Below are positions 55,524 through 64,000 of a DNA stretch of 64,000 nt, one piece after another. The notes beneath the pieces were generated by a model. The model saw nothing but the letters and a program-made list of their open reading frames with translations, ran no database searches and was not told the origin of the DNA. The translations under genes were made by a program, and so were the position numbers. This DNA is from DSSB01 sp046346845 (GTDB taxonomy: Bacteria > UBA10199 > DSSB01), in NCBI GenBank assembly GCA_046346845.1, contig JAXMHH010000006.1, forward strand, positions 293,568 to 357,567, given 5' to 3'. Numbering within the stretch: position 1 is the first letter of the stretch; each line of letters begins with the position of its first letter.

Positions 55524-55922
55524 GGGAGACCCTCGAGTCAAAAATTCCATTTGGTGCCCTAAAGTTAAAAAATAATAGAAAATCAATAAGTTGTGACGTT
55601 CCCGACACATACTCCCATCGAAAATTGAAATAGCTCAACAGACGAGAGCCATGGGGTCCTGCGAAACATCAACCCTGCCAAAAATACATAACTATATGAA
55701 ATATATTGTCATTTTAACATTAAAGTCAGCAAAGCCAGGGCTCGACCTGGGACGCCAAAAAATACCCCGTCCTCCCGGGCCGGAAACCCTTTCTGTTAAG
55801 GAAAATCCAATGTTAGAATTTTTTTAAAACACTCAACACTGGCGGTCTCTCCAGCCGATAAGCGATTACGCACTTCTGCGGTATTTCGTCTCTGGGGAGC
55901 ACAAGACGAGGAATGCTTCCCT
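55524..55922. other. 399-bp AT-rich gap before the giant ORF
   Basis: No gene is visible. 55550-55830 is AT-rich with runs such as AACTATATGAAATATATTG. A short CCAGG/CCTGG dyad lies near 55738. The region near 55900 carries GAGGAA as a modest ribosome-binding site. It is presumably the promoter of the giant ORF. Confidence 0.45.
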
Positions 55923-58900
55923 ATGATTGGCGGCCCAGGCTCCGGCTCCCCTCCCACACCCCATCCCACCGTCCCTGGTGCCCTACCCGGGGCCCATACC
56001 GGCGGGACCACGGAAACTCCGGTCACCACCGATCCGGCTAGCACCGCCGCCGCCGACGCCACCCGAGGGCGTGACGGCGCCCGGGATGCCCGGGACTTGG
56101 CCACGACAGAAGGGTCCCGTGAGGGAGGTGGTGCCACCACCGGAACCACCACCACGCCGCGCGACCGCCTGCGCGCCGAGCTCACCCGCTTCGAACTGCT
56201 GCGCAGCACCAACCCCGACGAGGCCCGCCGCCTGCTGGACGGCTCGCTGGGGGATTTGGCCAGGCAAGTCCGCGAGGGCCTCCGCAGCCGCCCCCCGGAG
56301 CTGCTGGAAGACCTGCGCCTGCTGCGCCGCTATTACCGCCTCGCCATCGATTTTCGAAACGCCCATATCCCCGCCGTCGGCGATCTCTTCACCGGCTTCA
56401 ACTCCACGGCCCGCGACGCCCACCAGGCAAGGACCCGCGAATACGAAGACGGCCTCCACAACGTCGAAGCCTCGATGCGCAGCCTGCGCGACATCCTGCG
56501 CGGGACCTTCTACGTCGCGCCCGGCGGCCACGCCACCGCCGACCAGGTGCGCGATGCCCGCGTCTGCGCCGAGATCAGCCGGGACCTAGGCGAATACCTT
56601 TATTTACGGGACGACCTCCGCACCTGGTCGCGACTCATGCCGCAGCTCGGGGACGGTGCGGTGAGCGATACGGACCGGGCCGAACTCTACCTCAATCTCC
56701 TGCAAGCGTGGGGCGCCGTCCTTGATACCACCACGGGACGCGTCGATCGGGGCCCCGATGCCGCGCCTCTCGAGATGAGCCAAGATCAAATCGTCGCCGA
56801 AATGCGGCGCGCCCGGGATGGCATCGTCGCAACCATGGGCGGTGAATTTGAATCAGCTCTCAACCGCCTGATCGACAGTGACGATTCCAGCGGAATCCGG
56901 GGCTTGACCGTGGAATCCCTGACGACCGCCGTACGCGGCGAGCGCAACGGCGAGGACCTGCTGCGCCGCGCGGCCGCCGCCACCGACGTCCGCGAGCGAC
57001 GCAGCCTGCTGATGGACGCCCTCCGCCAGTTCACCACTTTGCGGATGTCCGGGAGGGTCGACGACATCCTCCGGCTCTTGGATGAAACCCTGCCGACTGG
57101 GCCGGAGCGATCCGTGGAGCGGATGACCCTGCTGAGCTCGGTGCACAGCGTCCTGCTGGGCTGCGGCTTGAGCATGGAGGCCCGGGTCCGCTCCCAGATC
57201 GACGAATTGGCCCAGAGCTTCGTCACCGACACCGCCATGGCCCCAAGCCTACGGGCCCGCGGTCTCATCCTGGCCCGCAGTTTCTATACGGCGGCCCACG
57301 ACACCGCCGCCGCGACCCGCCTGCTGCCCCACATGCGCTCCCTGCGCGATGCCCTCCGCACCGAGCTGCGCGCCGAGCACAGCACCCTCGACGCCCGCGC
57401 CCGCGCGGAGCTCGCCGGCACGGTTGCCCAACTGAGCCTCAGCCTTTCAGACAGCTTGGATTACGAGGTGCGCAGCCGCGAGGATACGATTTATGATCGA
57501 ATGCTCGCCGAGGAGCGGAGCCGCGGCGTGGACGTCAGCTGGAGCTTCCGGCAACGCGAGATACGCGGCCGGGCCCACGAAGAGGCCCTGCACGCGGTGC
57601 GCGAAGAATACCGGCGCGACCTCGACCGTTGGATCGTCGCGACCTCAAGGCTGCGGGAAGCCACGGACGTCCCTCTCGAGTTCCGACTTTCGCAATGCCG
57701 GGAATTGGTGCTGACCCTGCGGAGTTTTCGCGAGGTGAGAGTAGGCGACGCGCCTTTTTTCACCGGCGAGATGGTCAGCGAACGCGGCACGGCGATCGAG
57801 CGCATCATGACCCGAGTCTTCGAAGAATACCTCGCGCAACCGGAAGGCGCCTCCGAGGCCAACCGCACCATGGCCGCGACCATCGTGACCGACCTGGGCA
57901 GCCGCGTCCACGCGGCCCTGGCGGAGGGTGCCAGCACTGCCGATATCTCCTGGCTGAGCGCCCTGAACCAAAGCGGCATCCGGGAATTCGCCGAGCTGGA
58001 CCAGTCGGCCCACCTCCTGATGCGCGACCACCATACGCCGCCCACCTCCGAGGACCTGCAGGCCTGCCTGCAGGCGGCGCAGATTTTCTCTCGCCTGGGC
58101 CTGCCCGGTCGGGTGAACGAGGTCATCGCCCCCCTCCGCACCTATTCGGACGGCCTGACCGGGCCGGAAGGCGCCGCGCGGCGGGCCAGCCTGATGCTGA
58201 CCATCTCCCAGATCTACTCGAGCGCGGGGATGGAGACCGAGACCCGGGACACCCTCCAGGCCATCGTCGCCCTGGGCGGCGCCGACGCGCCCCGCGAGCT
58301 CCGCGAGGCCGCGACCCTCGCCCGAGGCATGATCGAGATGCAGGGCGGAAACCTGCGCGAGGCCGCCACGATCTTCGCCGAGCTGCCCGAAAACGCCTTG
58401 GCCCAGACCTTCCTCGCCAACATCCATTCCGGCCTACGGGGCATGCGCGTCGCTCAAACGGTGGCCGTGCTGCGCGCCATCTCCCTCAATTTCATCGAGC
58501 GGGGCCGGGCCAACGGCGAAAACATGGACGCCGTGGAGCGGGATACCATCGCCGGCTGGGACGAGGTGCAGCGTTACTTGATCAGCGGGGAGTGCGCCAC
58601 GATCGAGGACGCCATGCGCCGGATGGCCGAGACCGGCCGATTCCGGCACTTCACCAGCGGATCCTCCGAATTTCACGTCGGCTCCAGCATCTCCTACTTC
58701 CTCAGCCGGGTCGACAACCCCGGCCTGAGCGACGCCGACTTCGCGGAGGCCTGCTTCGAGCTCGCGGGGCGACTGCGGGGCGACGACTACATGATGGGCG
58801 CCGGCGGGATCTACCAGGTACTCGAATCGGATCCCCGCTACCGGACGCGGGCCCACGAGGCCTTGGAGGGAATCCCCGCGGAGGCCCGCCTGCACGGGGC

Positions 58901-61900
58901 CCTGGACGTGGCCCGCCTCTTGCTCGCGATGCGCGCGGGACCCGCCGGCCTGATGGGCATCTCCATGACCAGCAGCGCCTCGCCGGGCGACGTCGTCGAA
59001 AACCTGGCCATGGCGGTAGTGCCCTTCGCCGCGGCCCGCGGGGCGGCTATCACCGCGGAAGGCTTGTTCGTGGCCCGCGCCACCGGCGGCACGATGCGCC
59101 TGGTCCGCGGCGCCGAAGGGCTGAGCGTGGTCGTCGAAGCTGGCGCAACCACCACCCGCGGGATCCGGCTCGCCGGCTTCGGAATTCGCGCCGGCACCGA
59201 GTCTCTGGTCTTCACGACCTCGAGCATGGCCCTGCACAGCCTCTTGACCGGCTCCACCGCCAATTGGACCCTGGCGAACTTCGGACGTGAATTCGGCTCG
59301 ATGCTCCTCACCTTCGGGCTCTGCCACGGCATCAGCATGGCCACGGAGGGCCTGGGCCGCCTGGCCGCCCGGTCCGACACCCTGCGCCGCGCGGGCGCCT
59401 CGGTCGAATTGGGCACCGCCGCGCTACGCCCGGGCGCCGCCCGTGCCGTCAGCGTCTTGGGATATGCGGGAACCATCACCGGCATGGCCGGCCTGGAATA
59501 CCTCAACGAGGCCCTAGGGCTGCACCCCAGCGAGGGGCACGTCCCCTTCTGGATCCGTTTGTTGAATAGCGCGGTGATGGACGCCCAGATGCGCGTGGCC
59601 GGCTCCGGCATCGACGCCGTTTCCGGCGGTCGCATCGGCACGCTGGAACGCTCGGTCCACAGCGCCTACGCGGTGCACGACCTGATGCCCGCCCTGGATC
59701 GACTTGGTCTCTCCCGCAGGACCGCCTCGGGCGAGCTGCCCGCGGAGAGCGCGGTGGTCCTGCGGGCCATGCTGGCGCGCGTCGCGCGGGGAGAAAGTCC
59801 CGGCGCCATTGCCGAATCCATCGACGCCACCAGCCGCCGCGCCTTCGAAGGCGCGATCCGCGACGGACTGGGCGTCGACCCCGCCTCGGCGGAGGGCCGG
59901 CAATGGATGGCCCTGCTCTTCAATTACGTCCACGGCGGGGAACGCAGCGTCGCCGATATCCGAACCATCATGGGTCGCCTGCCCGAGATCATGTCCGCCA
60001 TGGACCGCGTCGCGACCTCGGCCGTAGGCGAGCTCGGTTTTCGTGGGCGCATGGCGGAGTCGGTGCGCAGTGCCCTGATCGCCGAGGCCCTGCAGCGCGG
60101 CTGGACCGCCGCCCAATTCTCCGAGTTCAGCGCCCACTCCGGCGAGATCGGAGACCGCCTGCGCAGCATCGTCAACGGAACCCTTGGCCCGCGGGGCAGC
60201 CGCAGCGCCGAGGGACAGGCGCTCATGGCACGGCTCCTGCTGCGGGCCTTAAGCGGCGCGGAGAGCCCCGCGCAAATTTTCGACCGCCTCTCCGCCTTGG
60301 CCGAGGCAGCTCCCCAACTTCACACCCACCTGGAGAGCGGCCTCGACGGATTGGGAGACCTGTCTCCCGCCGTGCGCCGCCGCCTGTCCGCCCTGCTCCT
60401 GCTGCACGCCTCCGAGGAGGGAGGGGACAACGCGGGCGCCATCGTTGCGGTCGTCGAGGCCTTTTCGCGTGATGCCGCTCGCCTGGCCACCGTCATCGAC
60501 CGACTCCGCGACATGCACACTTATGGCGGAGCGGGCTCTCGCGAGGCGCTGCTCGCCTGGGCCATCACCGAAGGCCTGACCCCCGGTGCGTTGGAAGGTA
60601 TCGCTCGCCGCGTCGAGGAGGGCCGTGCCCTTCTGACCATCGAGCGTGGCCGTGTCAGCGTGACTAACGTCGCCGCCGAGCGGCGCGAGGCGGCACGCGA
60701 TGCGGTGGCCCGCAACTTGCGAGAGGCCTCGGAGCGAAGCCGCACTGCGGACGCCGAACGCGAACCCGCGCCCCTGGCCGCGGCCGCGGACCGTCCCGCA
60801 CTGGCGGCAACCACGGAAGGCCCTTCCGAAACCGGCGAAGGAGGCAGCGGGGTCCGAGCCCGGCCCACGCCACCGGCCACCTCCGCCAGTGCCTCCACCC
60901 CAGGTACCGCCCCGGCCAGCGCCGAAGGCGAAGGCGCCCTCCCGGAACGGGCCGTGTTTATCGGCGACCAAGTCAACGACGCCCGCGAGCTGGCCCACGC
61001 GGCCGGACTGGACGAAAACCGGGATTTCCTCGGCGGCCTGGCCACCCTCATTGTCACCACGATGCGCGGCACGGAGGCCGGCTTTCCCAACGCCGCCGCC
61101 CGCGAGAGCTTCCTGCGCGACCAGACCCGCCGTGCCCGCGAGCTGGCCGCGGCGGCCGGCCATGGCGAAGATACGGCCTTGCTGCGCGGTCTGGCCCAGC
61201 TCGTGGTCACCACGATGCGCGGCACCGAGCGCGGCTTCGCCACCCCCGAGGGCGGCGAGCGACCGGTGCTCCCTACGACCGAGAGCCTCGCGGTGGAACG
61301 CCACCTCCTGGCCCGCCTCGCCCTGACCTCCCGTTTGCTTCAAGTGGCTTCCTCCGGCCCCTTCTTCCGCGCCTTGATGTCCGAGATCGAGGCGGGGCGG
61401 CTGACCGTGGACGACGGCACCCTGGCCACGGCCCAAGCCATCTTTACCGATGCCAATACATTGCGAACCCTGGATCGAGTCCCGCTCTCCGACCGAAGCC
61501 TGGTTCGTCAGGCCCTCTTGTTCGAGATCCTCCACGGCCGCCTCCGCGAGGCGAGCCGGGCCCCCGACATGATCCATGACATTCGCGAGCACCCGGAACG
61601 TTTCGAAGGTTACACCTTGGGCGGCGCCGAGACCGGGGCCAGCCGCCGCGCCAGCCTCCTGCCCGAGGTCTCGAGGCGATCTCCCGCCTTCGAATTACTG
61701 GATAGCCTAGGCTTCCTCCGCGGGGTCGACAGCGATATCCGGGACTGGACCGAGGCGAGAGATGCCTTGGAGCGCTTGGCCGATCCGGGCCAACCCGAAG
61801 GCCCCTTGGTCAATCTCGCCCGCCGCACCCGCGGGGCCCTCCAAACCGTCTACGACCGGGCCATCGAAATCAGCCGGCTGGAGCGAGAGTCGCCGGACTC

Positions 61901-64000
61901 GCCCCGCCTTGCCGAGGCCAGGCGCGAGTTCGAGGCCGCACGCGCCACGGTCGCGGAATGGGAAAATAACTCGGATGCCTGGATGACCGCCCTAGACCGG
62001 GGAGAAGGCCTGGCCACCCGATCCCGGCCGATCTTTTTTAGGGTCAGTCTTGCCTTGGAAACCATGCCGGTGGAGTATTCCGGCCGCTTTCCGGACGAAG
62101 GCGAAGATCCCCGCGCCGAAGGTCGCCCTGGCATAAGACTCGAGGCCACCGAGACCGAGACCCCGCTTCAGGCCCTGGGCGATCGTATCGACGCCATCGC
62201 AAGCAATCCCCCCGATGAATACGAGCTGGCCGATGCCTGGCTTGATCCCGCCCGCGGCAATCAGGGCGAGCGTCCTCTGGATGCGGGCACCGTCACCGTG
62301 GTGGTAAGAGAGAGCTCGGATATCGCCAGCGTCGCCGACGCGGCCCGGGCCACCCTGGAAAGAAACAGTCGCCTGATTTCGCGCACCCCGCCCACGATCA
62401 TCAGCCCCGAGATCGTCCGCAGCACCAACCCTGACGGTTCCGTCCGCCTGGAGCTATCCATTCCCGGACAACCCGGAGTCCGCCTGGTGGTCCGCGTCGT
62501 CGACCGCGCCACGGAGGCCCGCGAACGCGATGCGGCCGAAGCGTCCTTCGAACGCGCCTCGCGCTATGAGGCCGAGGCCCGACCAATCCCGGCTCTGCGC
62601 AGCCCCGCGCGAGAAGGCACCGGGACCGCTGACCGACCTAGGAGCAGCGAGACCCCTCCAACCGTTCCACCCCCCGGCCGAGCCCGTGCCGAAGGGGATG
62701 TCGCCGTCCCCCGAGCACCCCGGGTGCCAAGCATCCCCGGCGCGGACGAGGAAGGCACCGCAACGAATACCCCCTCGGGGATCCGGGCGCGCGATGGCGC
62801 CCCCCGCGAGGCCACATCGAGGGAGGCCACCGGTGAGGCCCCCGGTACTGGGACGGACGGAAGCGTTCCCAGCAGCGAGCGCAGCACAGTGCGCCCAGGA
62901 AGGCCGCCGGTCGTCGAAACTACGGCAGCAACCGGGACAGAACCCCCCTCCCCCGCTCGTCCTGAACCCGATTTCGCGCCCCGCCTGCGCGGCATCGCTG
63001 AGGGCAGCTCGCCCTTGAGCCGTGCCGCTAGATCCCTACTGGAACGCGCCGCCGGTCTCGACCCGAATTCCGATGCCTTCCGTGCCCTGCGCAACGACGC
63101 CAACGCCCTTTCGGAGATCGACCACCTCGCCGAGGCGGAAACACCGTTCCGCGCCTTGGCGACGCGGACCCGCGAGCGCCTCGCCGACCTCGACCCCGCT
63201 TCGCCCGAATTTCACCGCGAGCTCGAGACCTACCGGGAAGAGCGCAACGTGCGCGCGCGGATGGTCATCCCCGAATACGGGCGCGCCATCTCCGACCTGC
63301 GCGATTTCCTCGGGCCCCTGCGCACCGCCACCCGGCGGGGCGACAACCCGGACAGCCCCTTCCACGTCGAGGGCGTAGAGGCCCGCCTGAAAGACCCCGC
63401 CGACATCGCGGCCAAGCTGACCCGCCGCGGCTGGACCGACATGAGCGACTTCTTCGACCTGGGCGGGGCGCGGGTCACAGTGCGCAGCGGCGCCGAGGCC
63501 GAGGCCATGCTGCCCGAGATCCAACGCTGGGCCACCGAACACGGCTACGAGATCCGCCCCGAGGATATCGAGCGCATCCACAACTCGCGCGGCTACCGCG
63601 CCATCCACGTCAACCTGTGCCGCCGCGGCGCCGACGGCAGCCTGATGCCGGTGGCGGAGATCCAGATCCAAAGCACGGCGATCGCCGAATGGGGCGCAGT
63701 TCAGCACAGCCTGGTCTACAAGAATCCGGTCCTCGACCAGGCGGTGCCCGGCCGGACCGGCACCACCTACCGGGACGTGATTGGCGATTATTGTCGTCGC
63801 GCCTCGGAGTACCTGATCGCGCGGGAAAACGGCGATGCGGGGGCGAGCCGGCCCAGCTTTGACCGCGGCATGTTGGACGGCCTGCCTGCGGAAACCCGCG
63901 GCAGCTTCGAGGCCTCCTTGGATCGAATGGAAGCCTTGATGGATCGCTACGCACCCCGCGAGGAGGGACGCGTTGCCGAGGTGATCCCCTTGCGTCGCCC
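55923..64000 (+). CDS. Giant protein with a RelA/SpoT-type synthetase domain (3' end outside the window)
   Basis: One frame is open from ATG 55923 to the right edge (at least 2692 residues). The N-terminus is Gly/Pro/Thr-rich (about 1-80) with no signal peptide. Long TPR-like helical regions follow. A small-residue hydrophobic module (about 940-1240) resembles the 989-aa protein. A 51-residue direct duplication (VTTMRGTE) lies at about 1687-1772, followed by a Pro/Ala/Thr-rich linker (about 2230-2360). Residues about 2480-2605 match RelA/SpoT synthetase: EARLKDPADIAAKL, FFDLGGARVTV (D2512, R2517), GYRAIHV (Y2558, H2562), AEIQIQS (E2579, Q2581), AEWGAVQHSLVYK. All usual catalytic residues are present. 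Confidence 0.85.
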   Translation, partial: MIGGPGSGSPPTPHPTVPGALPGAHTGGTTETPVTTDPASTAAADATRGRDGARDARDLATTEGSREGGGATTGTTTTPRDRLRAELTRFELLRSTNPDEARRLLDGSLGDLARQVREGLRSRPPELLEDLRLLRRYYRLAIDFRNAHIPAVGDLFTGFNSTARDAHQARTREYEDGLHNVEASMRSLRDILRGTFYVAPGGHATADQVRDARVCAEISRDLGEYLYLRDDLRTWSRLMPQLGDGAVSDTDRAELYLNLLQAWGAVLDTTTGRVDRGPDAAPLEMSQDQIVAEMRRARDGIVATMGGEFESALNRLIDSDDSSGIRGLTVESLTTAVRGERNGEDLLRRAAAATDVRERRSLLMDALRQFTTLRMSGRVDDILRLLDETLPTGPERSVERMTLLSSVHSVLLGCGLSMEARVRSQIDELAQSFVTDTAMAPSLRARGLILARSFYTAAHDTAAATRLLPHMRSLRDALRTELRAEHSTLDARARAELAGTVAQLSLSLSDSLDYEVRSREDTIYDRMLAEERSRGVDVSWSFRQREIRGRAHEEALHAVREEYRRDLDRWIVATSRLREATDVPLEFRLSQCRELVLTLRSFREVRVGDAPFFTGEMVSERGTAIERIMTRVFEEYLAQPEGASEANRTMAATIVTDLGSRVHAALAEGASTADISWLSALNQSGIREFAELDQSAHLLMRDHHTPPTSEDLQACLQAAQIFSRLGLPGRVNEVIAPLRTYSDGLTGPEGAARRASLMLTISQIYSSAGMETETRDTLQAIVALGGADAPRELREAATLARGMIEMQGGNLREAATIFAELPENALAQTFLANIHSGLRGMRVAQTVAVLRAISLNFIERGRANGENMDAVERDTIAGWDEVQRYLISGECATIEDAMRRMAETGRFRHFTSGSSEFHVGSSISYFLSRVDNPGLSDADFAEACFELAGRLRGDDYMMGAGGIYQVLESDPRYRTRAHEALEGIPAEARLHGALDVARLLLAMRAGPAGLMGISMTSSASPGDVVENLAMAVVPFAAARGAAITAEGLFVARATGGTMRLVRGAEGLSVVVEAGATTTRGIRLAGFGIRAGTESLVFTTSSMALHSLLTGSTANWTLANFGREFGSMLLTFGLCHGISMATEGLGRLAARSDTLRRAGASVELGTAALRPGAARAVSVLGYAGTITGMAGLEYLNEALGLHPSEGHVPFWIRLLNSAVMDAQMRVAGSGIDAVSGGRIGTLERSVHSAYAVHDLMPALDRLGLSRRTASGELPAESAVVLRAMLARVARGESPGAIAESIDATSRRAFEGAIRDGLGVDPASAEGRQWMALLFNYVHGGERSVADIRTIMGRLPEIMSAMDRVATSAVGELGFRGRMAESVRSALIAEALQRGWTAAQFSEFSAHSGEIGDRLRSIVNGTLGPRGSRSAEGQALMARLLLRALSGAESPAQIFDRLSALAEAAPQLHTHLESGLDGLGDLSPAVRRRLSALLLLHASEEGGDNAGAIVAVVEAFSRDAARLATVIDRLRDMHTYGGAGSREALLAWAITEGLTPGALEGIARRVEEGRALLTIERGRVSVTNVAAERREAARDAVARNLREASERSRTADAEREPAPLAAAADRPALAATTEGPSETGEGGSGVRARPTPPATSASASTPGTAPASAEGEGALPERAVFIGDQVNDARELAHAAGLDENRDFLGGLATLIVTTMRGTEAGFPNAAARESFLRDQTRRARELAAAAGHGEDTALLRGLAQLVVTTMRGTERGFATPEGGERPVLPTTESLAVERHLLARLALTSRLLQVASSGPFFRALMSEIEAGRLTVDDGTLATAQAIFTDANTLRTLDRVPLSDRSLVRQALLFEILHGRLREASRAPDMIHDIREHPERFEGYTLGGAETGASRRASLLPEVSRRSPAFELLDSLGFLRGVDSDIRDWTEARDALERLADPGQPEGPLVNLARRTRGALQTVYDRAIEISRLERESPDSPRLAEARREFEAARATVAEWENNSDAWMTALDRGEGLATRSRPIFFRVSLALETMPVEYSGRFPDEGEDPRAEGRPGIRLEATETETPLQALGDRIDAIASNPPDEYELADAWLDPARGNQGERPLDAGTVTVVVRESSDIASVADAARATLERNSRLISRTPPTIISPEIVRSTNPDGSVRLELSIPGQPGVRLVVRVVDRATEARERDAAEASFERASRYEAEARPIPALRSPAREGTGTADRPRSSETPPTVPPPGRARAEGDVAVPRAPRVPSIPGADEEGTATNTPSGIRARDGAPREATSREATGEAPGTGTDGSVPSSERSTVRPGRPPVVETTAATGTEPPSPARPEPDFAPRLRGIAEGSSPLSRAARSLLERAAGLDPNSDAFRALRNDANALSEIDHLAEAETPFRALATRTRERLADLDPASPEFHRELETYREERNVRARMVIPEYGRAISDLRDFLGPLRTATRRGDNPDSPFHVEGVEARLKDPADIAAKLTRRGWTDMSDFFDLGGARVTVRSGAEAEAMLPEIQRWATEHGYEIRPEDIERIHNSRGYRAIHVNLCRRGADGSLMPVAEIQIQSTAIAEWGAVQHSLVYKNPVLDQAVPGRTGTTYRDVIGDYCRRASEYLIARENGDAGASRPSFDRGMLDGLPAETRGSFEASLDRMEALMDRYAPREEGRVAEVIPLRR

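Noticed and set aside
57629..59290. 553-aa plus-strand ORF within the giant gene
   Set aside because: Arginine- and proline-rich shadow in another frame. The frame starting at 55923 is open through it and has normal protein composition.

Overview
This is a 64-kb, GC-rich, densely packed Gram-negative bacterial segment. I recognise two aa3-type cytochrome c oxidase operons, ClpB behind a sigma-32-type promoter, a BigR/SqrR-like sulfide-defence operon, GlpA/GlpB, AspS, GltX, IlvC, a Dpp-type peptide ABC operon and several lipoproteins. The last third is built from thrombospondin type 3 repeats, Dictyostelium-CTDC-like repeats and GC-hydrophobic-Arg C-terminal tails. Together these point to an uncultivated deltaproteobacterial-type lineage (Myxococcota/Bdellovibrionota or a related candidate group). 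That placement is inference: no rRNA or tRNA gene is visible.

Layout. 0-4 kb: a hypothetical protein, a periplasmic Cache protein and clpB. 4.1-15.6 kb: a respiratory block, almost all on the minus strand. It has two complete oxidase operons, and between them an ArsR-controlled persulfide dioxygenase/TauE/rhodanese operon. A Crp/Fnr-family regulator follows. Each oxidase operon has a perfect TTGAC-N4-GTCAA box upstream, which suggests one small regulon. Each also ends with a small membrane protein carrying a CxxC[YF] motif. 15.6-31 kb: housekeeping genes (Prx-like, rlmE, glpA-glpB, aspS, ilvC, a MEMO1-family gene, gltX, a DAHP synthase, tlyA) and a 185-bp foldback element with perfect 25-bp arms. 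29.5-39 kb: a TPR protein, a LolB-like lipoprotein, a small secreted protein and a five-gene dpp-type operon.

39.3-64 kb is an accessory-looking region of very large or exported proteins separated by AT-rich gaps. It holds a 989-aa repeat protein, a Cys-rich protein with a sorting-type tail, a beta-propeller protein, an 837-aa protein, a 2135-aa protein that looks like two secreted proteins fused head to tail, a TSP3-repeat protein, and a giant ORF (at least 2692 aa, open at the right edge).

The most unusual observation is in that giant ORF. Its C-terminal region (about residues 2480-2605) carries the conserved signatures of a RelA/SpoT (p)ppGpp-synthetase-type nucleotidyltransferase, behind about 2400 residues of mostly unrecognised helical sequence. 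A middle module of the giant ORF resembles the middle of the 989-aa protein, so the two may belong to one uncharacterised family.
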